DNA of 64,000 nt, from NCBI GenBank assembly GCA_020630065.1, contig JAHDCC010000013.1:12728-76727 (forward strand), read 5' to 3'. The translations under genes were made by a program, and so were the position numbers. Positions 58,302 through 64,000 of the stretch are shown piece after piece. Every line of letters begins with the position of its first letter. The stretch's first letter is position 1. This DNA comes from Acidimicrobiales bacterium (GTDB lineage Bacteria; Actinomycetota; Acidimicrobiia; Acidimicrobiales; SZUA-35). The notes beneath the pieces are model-generated. The model worked only from the letters and a program-made list of their open reading frames with translations, was not told the origin of the DNA and did no database searches.

Positions 58302-58693
58302 TGGAGCTGGGGGGAATCGAACCCCCGTCCGTTGAGGAGTTATCGCCAGTGATACGACTATTCCCGTGTTGCGGCTTAACGGTAGCCACTCGGCCGGGTC
58401 AGAGAAGTTTCAAAGAAACTCGCACCGCCTGGTCTTTCCCAAATGTCAGCGGTCTTTGCCTGCTGTCAGTGGTCTCTCCCACCGTCCACCACTACTTCTG
58501 TTGCTGGGTTGTAGTGGTCAGACCCCGCGTGGCCTTGCGGCTCGCAATTTTCCTCTTTACGACCTAGAAACTAGGCTGCAAGAGCGAAATTGGCTTTTTT
58601 AGCGTCAATTTCTGTAATGCCCTGTTTAGCGAGTCTGAGCAACTCGAGCCGCACCCACGACTTCTCGTCTCAACGTCGAAACCGATCAGCCCC
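58302..58693 (-). ncRNA. ssrA: transfer-messenger RNA (tmRNA)
   Basis: The 392-nt gene begins at 58693 with the tmRNA hallmark GGGGCTGATCGGTTTCGAC and ends at 58302 with a T-arm (GGGGGTTCGATTCCCCCC) and acceptor strand CAGCTCC plus discriminator A. The first seven bases pair with the last seven before the discriminator (one G-U pair). CCA is not encoded. The tag frame at 58603-58571 reads AKKANFALAA and then TAG, with GCT as resume codon, fitting the usual ALAA end. tmRNA rescues stalled ribosomes with SmpB, whose gene is nearby on the same strand. A GATACT hexamer lies about 16 nt upstream, but the TTGACA before it is 27 bp away, so the promoter is uncertain. Confidence 0.96.
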
Positions 58694-58836
58694 GAGAAAA
58701 ATACGGGTAGTATCGAGACGCTTTGGAGCTAAAGATCTACTTGTCAAGGAACAGACTGGTCAAAATACAAAGCCAGTATAAGTTTGGAATCCTACAGTCT
58801 ACTCGTTAGCCACAGCGTGTGTTGCGGATATTAACT

Positions 58837-59364
58837 ATGTTTCGTGACGTCGTTGAAGCATATGTGTCCTATTACCATGGTGCTATGGCTAGTCCGCACA
58901 TTCATTCAGGTAACCCGACCGGCCGGACCGGTCTCGCTGGTTTGTTGAGTGAGCGTCCCGATTGGTTCGCTAAAGCGGTGACTACCGCTGGCGCTGCGTC
59001 GGTGTGCACCGCGGTGGCGTTGCGCGACCCTCGAGAAGAGGGCAGCTTTGCGGTATGTCCGTGGCTGTTTCTCACGGGCACACAATGCCCGGGTTGTGGC
59101 ATCTTGCGTTCTCTCAACCGTATGGTCGGTGGCGATATCGAAGGTGCGTTGGGATACAACGTTATGTGGGTTATCGCAGTCCCAATAATGATTTACTCGT
59201 GGGTTCGTTGGGTGCTGCCAGCAAAGTTTGCAAATTTCCTGCCGACGATTCGTCCTGACCGTAGGTTGGCGGCCGTTTTGGTATTCGCCGGAATCCTGGT
59301 TGTGTTTGGTGTTCTGCGAAATTTGCCTTGGGAGCCGTTCACGTGGCTCCATCCAACTAAATAG
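58837..59364 (+). CDS. DUF2752 family membrane protein
   Basis: The family motif is clear: Cys74-Pro then TGTQ-Cys84-Pro-Gly-Cys87-Gly-x2-Arg91, the three-cysteine pattern of DUF2752. Two or three TMs surround it: one at about residues 44-60, one after the motif near 105-122, and one at the end. The function of DUF2752 is unknown. It lies on the plus strand between ssrA and smpB, breaking their usual neighbourhood, and is convergent with smpB. Starts at 58819, 58837 or 58885 are possible. Confidence 0.82.
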   Translation: MFRDVVEAYVSYYHGAMASPHIHSGNPTGRTGLAGLLSERPDWFAKAVTTAGAASVCTAVALRDPREEGSFAVCPWLFLTGTQCPGCGILRSLNRMVGGDIEGALGYNVMWVIAVPIMIYSWVRWVLPAKFANFLPTIRPDRRLAAVLVFAGILVVFGVLRNLPWEPFTWLHPTK

Positions 59365-59391
59365 ATCGACGAACGAATTGAACCGTCGGGA

Positions 59392-59850
59392 TTAGCGGCT
59401 GCGATGTTCGAGTTCGCGGCGAGCTTCACGGTCTGAGTCGCGTTTGGCGATGACTTGACGTTTATCAACCAGTTTACGGCCTCGTCCGAGGCCTAGTTCG
59501 AGTTTGGCTCGATTGTCTTTGAAATAGAGCGCCATTGGTACGAGCGTCAGGTGGTCTTGTTCTATCTTTGGGTACAGCCGGTCGAGCTCTCGTCGGTGAA
59601 GTAGGAGTTTCCGTTTTCGGGTTGTGTCCGTGGCGACGTGGGTGCTGGCTCGGGTGTAGGCCGCAATATGAAGTGATACGACCCAGAGTTCTCGGTTTTC
59701 GAAGCGGGCGTAGGAATCACTTATCGTTACTTTGGACTCTCGAAGCGATTTGACTTCGCTTCCGCGCAACACGATGCCGGCCTCAATGGTTTCTATGATC
59801 TCAAAGTTTCTTCTGGCCGTCTTGTTTGTGGCGACCATCTTGATGCTCAT
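59392..59850 (-). CDS. smpB: SsrA-binding protein SmpB
   Basis: SmpB binds tmRNA and enables its entry into stalled ribosomes. The protein has ARRNFEIIETIEAGIVLRGSEVKSLRESK at the start, RKRKLLLHRRELDRLYPKIEQ and the GRGRKLVDKRQVIAKRDSDRE tail. The length of 152 residues matches. ATG 59850 was chosen. A second ATG 12 bp later is also possible. Upstream in-frame residues to 59934 show no homology. Confidence 0.96.
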   Translation of the reverse strand: MSIKMVATNKTARRNFEIIETIEAGIVLRGSEVKSLRESKVTISDSYARFENRELWVVSLHIAAYTRASTHVATDTTRKRKLLLHRRELDRLYPKIEQDHLTLVPMALYFKDNRAKLELGLGRGRKLVDKRQVIAKRDSDREARRELEHRSR

Positions 59851-59910
59851 AGTTTCGAGGGTAGCTTGGCGAGTCGGGATGTCCAGTGTCGATGCTAGGA
59901 TTCGTGATGC

Positions 59911-60366
59911 GTGCTTATTATTACTCGACAACAATGGCTAAAAATAGTGAATGAAGCTTGGCGGGTTTACCCGCTTGAAGCGTGTGGATTGCTGCTGGGT
60001 TCTATTGATGCCGAGTCTTCAACGGCGAATGTTGAGCGGTTTGTCCCTATTGACAACGCAGCCGCTTCGGCAAAGCTCTATGCCTTAGAAGGATCACAGT
60101 TCTCAAAGACAGCGCTTTCTGCCGACCGCGAAGGGCTGGAAATAGTCGGGGTGGTTCACTCCCACACCCATACGCGGGCATATCCTTCCCAAACCGATGT
60201 GTCAGAAGGCACTCGACCTTTGGTTCCCCCTGACTGGCATTGGCCGATTCTTTCACTTGCTGGTGGGTTTCCTGAGCTTAGAAGCTTTCAGTTCGACCAG
60301 AAAAGTGACGACAAATCCTCTGACTCAGTTGGAATAGTCGAGGAACCGATTAGGTTCTTGGAGTAG
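59911..60366 (+). CDS. mec: Mec-like JAMM metalloprotease
   Basis: A 151-residue JAMM/MPN protein: Glu23, then His83-Ser-His85, seven residues, Ser93 and Asp96 make the complete zinc motif. In Mycobacterium tuberculosis the Mec peptidase cuts cysteine from the CysO-cysteine adduct. The next genes are a cysO-like sulfur carrier and cysM, the same set, which supports this role. It starts with GTG, 61 bp from the divergent smpB start. Confidence 0.92.
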   Translation: MLIITRQQWLKIVNEAWRVYPLEACGLLLGSIDAESSTANVERFVPIDNAAASAKLYALEGSQFSKTALSADREGLEIVGVVHSHTHTRAYPSQTDVSEGTRPLVPPDWHWPILSLAGGFPELRSFQFDQKSDDKSSDSVGIVEEPIRFLE

Positions 60367-60453
60367 AATCCTTAGTAGGTTGGTCAACAATAAGACTTCG
60401 ACCTAAAACGTTACGTCTACTCGCCAATCTGCTCATACCTCACGGAGGCCCAC

Positions 60454-60732
60454 ATGTCATCAGTAAGCGTTCGACTCCCCACAGTGATGCGACCTCAAGC
60501 AAACGGCGAATCCGTTGTTTCCGCCGAGGGCGAGTCTGTCGGTGATGTACTTCAGAATCTAGTGGCCGAATTTCCAGGTCTTCGAGAAAACCTTCTCGAC
60601 GATGAGGGCTCGGTGCGCAAATTTGTCAACATCTACGTGAACGACGAAGATATTCGTTTCATGGAAAAGCTTGAAACCCCGGTTGAAGGGACTGACGAAG
60701 TCACGATTCTTCCCGCAGTCGCTGGCGGCTAA
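60454..60732 (+). CDS. cysO: CysO-like sulfur-carrier protein (ThiS/MoaD fold)
   Basis: A 92-residue ubiquitin-like protein ending in AGG, the diglycine C-terminus that is thiocarboxylated in sulfur carriers. The order of strand stretches (VRLPTVMRPQANGE, GDVLQNLVAEFPGL, FVNIYVNDEDIRF, DEVTILPAVAGG) is typical. Between mec and cysM it should donate sulfide to CysM. A MoeZ/ThiF-type activator is not in this window. Confidence 0.94.
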   Translation: MSSVSVRLPTVMRPQANGESVVSAEGESVGDVLQNLVAEFPGLRENLLDDEGSVRKFVNIYVNDEDIRFMEKLETPVEGTDEVTILPAVAGG

Positions 60733-60775
60733 CGCTAGCGGTCGCAGCAGCAACCAACCAACGAATTGAGAACTT

Positions 60776-61726
60776 GTGACTGTCTATAAATCGATAACAG
60801 AGCTGGTTGGGAACACGCCGGTTCTTGATGTCAGTCAGCTAAGTCCGAATCCGAATGTGAAGATTCTGGCCAAACTTGAGGGTCAGAACCCGGCCGGTTC
60901 GGTCAAAGACCGTATCGCATTGTCGATGATCGAGGCCGCTGAGCAGGACGGCAAGTTGGTTCCTGGTACGACATTGCTCGAGCCGTCGTCTGGTAACACG
61001 GGTATTGCTTTGGCGATGATCTGCCAGACTCGTGGATATAACCTGAAGATCGTTTTACCCGAGAACGTGACTATCGAACGGCGTCAACTCCTTGAAGCAT
61101 TTGGCGCTGAGATTATCTCGTCTCCCGGCGAAGAGGGCTCTAACGGTGCTGTACGGCGGGCGCAGGAGATCTCTAAGAAGAACCCGGACTGGTTGTTTCT
61201 TTACCAGTACGCAAACGACGACAATCCTCGAGCGCATCTACATGGGACAGGGCCGGAGATTCTCAAAGACGTACCCGAAATCACTCATTTCGTCGCCGGT
61301 CTAGGCACTAGCGGAACACTGATGGGTGTCGGCACATATCTGAAAGAACACAAGCCGGACGTCAAACTCTACGCAGTGGAACCTCCGAGCGGGGAGCGGG
61401 TTGAGGGCCTTCGAAGCCTCGATGACGGCTATGTGCCTCCAGTGTTTGAAAACTGGGACGGCATGGACCTGCTAGACGGAAAACGCATCGTTCGACCACT
61501 CGAATCATTGGAATGGACTCGTCGGTTAGTTAACGAGGCAGGCGTCTTTGCGGGAATTAGCAGTGGGGCCGCTTTGGCCGGAGCGGCGAAGATAGCTGCT
61601 CGTATCGACTCCGGTGTGATCGTCTTTATCGTGTGCGATGGCGGATGGAAATACTTGTCGACTGGCGCATACACTGAGCCCATCGACGAGATCGCTGAAT
61701 CCCTTAACCAAGTTATCTATTTCTAA
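60776..61726 (+). CDS. cysM: cysteine synthase, CysM type (O-phosphoserine/CysO dependent)
   Basis: A PLP enzyme of 316 residues. Lysine in NPAGSVKDRIA binds PLP, with PSSGNTGIALA and GLGTSGTLMGVG forming the phosphate and substrate loops. The C-terminal GWKYLSTGAY is shared with the mycobacterial CysM. Gene order mec-cysO-cysM argues that it uses O-phosphoserine and CysO-thiocarboxylate rather than O-acetylserine and sulfide, although that preference is inference. GTG start. Confidence 0.93.
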   Translation: MTVYKSITELVGNTPVLDVSQLSPNPNVKILAKLEGQNPAGSVKDRIALSMIEAAEQDGKLVPGTTLLEPSSGNTGIALAMICQTRGYNLKIVLPENVTIERRQLLEAFGAEIISSPGEEGSNGAVRRAQEISKKNPDWLFLYQYANDDNPRAHLHGTGPEILKDVPEITHFVAGLGTSGTLMGVGTYLKEHKPDVKLYAVEPPSGERVEGLRSLDDGYVPPVFENWDGMDLLDGKRIVRPLESLEWTRRLVNEAGVFAGISSGAALAGAAKIAARIDSGVIVFIVCDGGWKYLSTGAYTEPIDEIAESLNQVIYF

Positions 61727-61736
61727 CTGACGTTTC

Positions 61737-62411
61737 CTAATAGACGGTTTGCTCGACCACATTCGGTGGCACTTGGTTGGTGAGAGTTTGCTGAAACTGT
61801 TCTCGTCCCTGCTGTCGGCGCTGGTATCTTCGTCGAGAAACCCAGTCCATCGAAACTAGTAAGTCGTCGCGGTCAAGTTGGAGGGTTTGGTTCTGGCTCG
61901 CCAGATCTGCGTAGGACGCTTTTTCACGCTTGAGTTGGTCGCGTGTCTGGTCGAAGCGGTCGAGAAGTTCTGTTTGGTAGCGCTCAAGCTGTTCGATGTA
62001 GGTTTGAAGTTCGTCGATGTATTTCTCGGCCGAGAGATTTTCTTGTTCTTTCTCGCGTAGCTGGCCTTTGAGCCGCTGGTTTTCTTTTATTGCCTGCTGG
62101 GTCTCGAGCCGGGCGGCCGATGTTTGTGTTTTGGCCAGAACGACAGCCGAGTGAGCGGCCACGTTTTCAGACAGGTACTGTTCTACATCGCTGTCAGGGG
62201 TCTGCTCGGACCAGGTCGCGGCATTCAGGTCAAGTACGAACTCTTCTCTTGTTGCGATCGCCGGGAGTTTTTCGTATGGCACGAGCCATCGATCCGCTAT
62301 TTGCGATGCCTCCGGAAGGCTGCCTGTTTGTGCAAGGTGTTGGAGTTTCCTGACCGAAACCCCAAAGGCCCTAGCCGCCTGGTCGAGAGGGATGTATTGG
62401 GGGCTTTGCAC
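61737..62411 (-). CDS. HTH/excisionase-like protein with long coiled coil
   Basis: The 224-residue protein starts with a MerR/excisionase-like helix-turn-helix (IPLDQAARAFGVSVRKLQHLAQTGSLPEASQIADRWLVP), then a linker, a long coiled coil over about residues 85-170 rich in Glu, Gln and Lys, and a polar, Gln/Arg-rich end. It may bind DNA through the N-terminus and dimerise through the coil. No integrase is near, so it is unlikely to be a mobile-element excisionase. It is convergent with cysM, with 10 bp between stops. I recognise no named family. Confidence 0.75.
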   Translation of the reverse strand: MQSPQYIPLDQAARAFGVSVRKLQHLAQTGSLPEASQIADRWLVPYEKLPAIATREEFVLDLNAATWSEQTPDSDVEQYLSENVAAHSAVVLAKTQTSAARLETQQAIKENQRLKGQLREKEQENLSAEKYIDELQTYIEQLERYQTELLDRFDQTRDQLKREKASYADLASQNQTLQLDRDDLLVSMDWVSRRRYQRRQQGREQFQQTLTNQVPPNVVEQTVY

Positions 62412-62510
62412 ACATATAGCTTATGCAGCCCCAGGTCAGGTGTCTGTGACCCTGAGGGAATTCAACATTGAGCTTGCCCTGGGTTGATTCAGCATCATGC
62501 TGCGAGACCC

Positions 62511-62552
62511 TAAAAAGCATTAACGCCCAACCGAAACGGTTGAGCGTTAATG
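62511..62552 (-). terminator. strong intrinsic terminator-like hairpin on the minus strand
   Basis: The stem pairs 62518-62526 with 62544-62552 (9 bp) and 62528-62533 with 62537-62542 (6 bp), separated by one C/A mismatch, with a 3-nt loop. On the minus strand the hairpin is followed by CTTTTT (from 62516 down to 62512), the classic terminator form. There is no annotated minus-strand gene just upstream, so it could end a small RNA from this region. Confidence 0.7.
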
Positions 62553-62574
62553 TCTGATCATCACCCCGAGACTT

Positions 62575-62617
62575 TAGATCGCTTTGCCAAACCAGGCTCG
62601 TTGGCCGAAGCGATCTA
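62575..62617 (-). ncRNA. candidate structured small RNA element (second hairpin upstream of terminator)
   Basis: The 10-bp perfect stem 62575-62584/62608-62617 is extended by an inner 5-bp stem 62586-62590/62601-62605, with a one-base and a two-base bulge and a 10-nt loop. About 22 nt separate it from the terminator hairpin below. The whole could be a minus-strand small RNA of roughly 100-200 nt ending at 62512. No promoter or family match was identified, and the strand is inferred only from the terminator's T run. Confidence 0.4.
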
Positions 62618-62714
62618 GTACCGAAGGTAAACGCTGGTTTGAGTGTTGTCCAGAGATCCTGAAGATCTACCTACAACGTCTAGCCTTTTTGGCCTATTGA
62701 CCTACCATTACAGG

Positions 62715-63545
62715 GTGAACGTTTCCCCAATAGGAATGTTTGATAGTGGGTTTGGTGGGTTAACGGTCGCACGCGCCACCATAGATCTGTTGCCTGAAGA
62801 GAATCTCATTTACTTAGGTGACAACGCTCGATACCCGTATGGGGCGAAACCGTTGGACGAGGTTCTGCGCTTTTCGCTGGAGATCGCTGACTACCTGGTT
62901 AACGAACGAAAGGTCAAAGCGCTGGTAATCGCCTGTAACACCGCCACCGCTGCTGCTCTTGCTGCCCTTCGTACTATGTACGACATCCCAATTCTGGGAG
63001 TTATCGAGCCTGGACTTCGGGCTCTGGTCCAAGCGTCAGTTCGAAACCGTGTTGGAGTAATCGGAACCATCGGCACGGTCGAGTCGGGCGAATATGAGCG
63101 AGCTATGGCCAACATCGAACCAAATATTTTTCTTCGCTCGTACGCCTGCCCCGGATTTGTTGAGTTCGTCGAACGCGGAGAACTTGTTGGTCGACAGGTC
63201 ATGGTCCTGGCAGAAAGACTTCTGGCGCCAGTGTTGGCCGACGAAATCGATACGTTGCTTCTCGGGTGTACCCACTATCCGTATCTGGCGCGGGTTATTT
63301 CTGATGTTGTCGGGCGATCGACGGTTCTGGTCTCTTCTGCGGACGAAACAGCGTTTGCCCTCATGCGATTGTTGAGCGAATTAGATCTTCAAAATGGTGG
63401 GAACGGCGCTAGAGGGCATGTGGAGTTTGTATCATCGGGGGACATTGTTTCGTTCACTCGGGTGGGTAGTCGCCTTCTAGGGCCTGAACTGGGCAATGCC
63501 AAACCATGGACGCCGCCTTCTCAGGCGACCGAGACCGACAGCTAG
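62715..63545 (+). CDS. murI: glutamate racemase
   Basis: MurI makes D-glutamate for peptidoglycan. From GTG 62715 the protein has [13 protein letters not shown], the first catalytic Cys in [12 protein letters not shown] and the second in [10 protein letters not shown], all standard. The protein is 276 residues. ORF extension to 62643 adds residues without homology and overlaps the intergenic hairpin region. The next gene, rph, starts 10 bp after the stop, an order common in actinobacteria. Confidence 0.96.
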   Translation: MNVSPIGMFDSGFGGLTVARATIDLLPEENLIYLGDNARYPYGAKPLDEVLRFSLEIADYLVNERKVKALVIACNTATAAALAALRTMYDIPILGVIEPGLRALVQASVRNRVGVIGTIGTVESGEYERAMANIEPNIFLRSYACPGFVEFVERGELVGRQVMVLAERLLAPVLADEIDTLLLGCTHYPYLARVISDVVGRSTVLVSSADETAFALMRLLSELDLQNGGNGARGHVEFVSSGDIVSFTRVGSRLLGPELGNAKPWTPPSQATETDS

Positions 63546-63555
63546 GACACAACTA

Positions 63556-64000
63556 ATGCGACCAGATGACCGTCAACCCAACCAGCTTCGGCCTTTGAGT
63601 TTTCAACGAGATTTTACCGACATGGCCGACGGCTCGGTTTTGGTGAGTTTCGGTCGCACTCAGGTTCTTTGCACCGCGTCGGTCGACTCGGATGTTCCTC
63701 GATGGATGAAAGGCACTAACAAGGGTTGGGTGACCGCTGAATACTCGATGTTGCCGGGTTCAAGCCCCGAACGGATCCGACGTAAAATTTCGGGTCGGAC
63801 ACAGGAGATTCAACGCCTTATCGGCCGCAGCTTGAGGGCTGTATGCGATATGGAAGTTCTGGGGGAGCGGACCATAACAGTTGACTGCGATGTGTTACAA
63901 GCCGATGGGGGGACGCGTACAGCTTCGATTTGTGGCGGCTATGTTGCCTTGCACGATGCCTTGACCCGGCTGGTGGCTGCAGGAGAGTTGAGTCAACATC
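63556..64000 (+). CDS. rph: ribonuclease PH (3' end outside window)
   Basis: Open from ATG 63556 to the window edge (148 codons). RNase PH trims tRNA 3' ends by phosphorolysis. Visible motifs are [43 protein letters not shown] and [24 protein letters not shown], where the Asp and Gly-Gly-Thr-Arg-Thr residues belong to the active site. It follows murI by 10 bp and is likely cotranscribed. Confidence 0.96.
   Translation, partial: MRPDDRQPNQLRPLSFQRDFTDMADGSVLVSFGRTQVLCTASVDSDVPRWMKGTNKGWVTAEYSMLPGSSPERIRRKISGRTQEIQRLIGRSLRAVCDMEVLGERTITVDCDVLQADGGTRTASICGGYVALHDALTRLVAAGELSQH

Larger units (their letters stand above)
62412..62714. other. structured intergenic region between a coiled-coil gene and murI
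   Basis: The region between the divergent genes has no ORF that I would call. It carries a perfect palindrome CAGCATCATGCTG at 62489-62501, a strong hairpin at 62518-62552 with a T run on the minus strand, and a second hairpin at 62575-62617. See the separate entries. Confidence 0.7.

Noticed and set aside
58302-58330. tmRNA 3' end as an integration site
   Set aside because: No integrase, no repeated att-like sequence and no foreign-looking genes lie beside it.
58276-58389. N-terminal extension of the SDR gene
   Set aside because: The added residues translate the tmRNA 3' part. The ATG at 58275 is better placed.

Overview
The window reads as a chromosomal core-genome segment of a high-level actinobacterium, most likely a marine or freshwater member of the Acidimicrobiia (inference). 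Supporting signs are coenzyme F420 genes (cofE, cofD), an LCP-family cell-wall ligase, the Mec-CysO-CysM cysteine route, a GlnX-GlnH pair, a DUF5719 protein beside a giant GT2, a DUF3516 helicase, actinobacterial-type small zinc-ribbon proteins, and a moderate GC content with many GTG starts. No phage, transposase, integrase, CRISPR array or tRNA was found. Coding density is high and short stop/start overlaps (ATGA, TAATG) are common.

Layout. 1-5.0 kb (minus): a truncated HD-GYP protein with a Thr/Pro minisatellite tail, then a cassette of a polytopic membrane protein, a His-rich lipoprotein with a cupredoxin-like end, and a small membrane protein. 5.0-13.5 kb (mostly plus): ABC-2 exporter, a 38-residue zinc-ribbon microprotein, SulP permease, HIT protein, YceH/DUF480 protein, SdpI-like protein, AhpD-like protein, thiamine pyrophosphokinase, LCP protein. 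13.5-20.5 kb (plus): envelope sugar genes (UDP-glucose dehydrogenase, UDP-xylose synthase, three GT4 glycosyltransferases, mannose-1-phosphate guanylyltransferase). 20.5-28.3 kb (mostly minus): a conserved unknown, a DUF3516 helicase, cofE, cofD, and the GDP-D-rhamnose pair gmd-rmd.

28.4-45.3 kb: giant GT2, DUF5719 protein and thioredoxin; ftsH (minus); a zinc-ribbon protein; a 1087-residue membrane protein; a GtrA-GT2 fusion; phosphomannomutase, mannose-6-phosphate isomerase, Trm112-like protein, SIS sugar isomerase and an SRPBCC protein. 45.4-53.9 kb: glnX-glnH, S-adenosylhomocysteinase, ComF-type phosphoribosyltransferase, secA, prfB. 54.1-59.9 kb: ftsE-ftsX, an FMN glutamate-synthase-like protein, an SDR, the tmRNA gene ssrA, a DUF2752 protein, smpB. 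59.9-64.0 kb: mec-cysO-cysM, an HTH/coiled-coil protein, a strongly structured intergenic region, murI, and the 5' part of rph.

How the genes fit together. The dominant theme is envelope polysaccharide supply. SIS isomerase/ManA, phosphomannomutase and the guanylyltransferase lead from fructose-6-phosphate to GDP-mannose. Gmd and Rmd turn that into GDP-D-rhamnose, Ugd and Uxs make UDP-glucuronate and UDP-xylose, and the GT4, GT2 and GtrA-GT2 proteins are the likely users, with the LCP protein attaching product to the wall. The gene set (LCP, guanylyltransferase, F420 genes, phosphomannomutase, SIS, manA, sahH) resembles a conserved actinobacterial locus (the sahH-manA-whiB2-fbiAB region of mycobacteria) but contains no whiB gene here. 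A second theme is translation quality control and export: secA, prfB, ftsEX, smpB and ssrA. The most interesting unexplained items are the two-hairpin intergenic element before murI, the 38-residue zinc-ribbon ORF, the glnXH pair without pknG, the membrane protein/lipoprotein cassette at 1.7-5.0 kb, and the repeated motifs in the tail of the 1087-residue protein.
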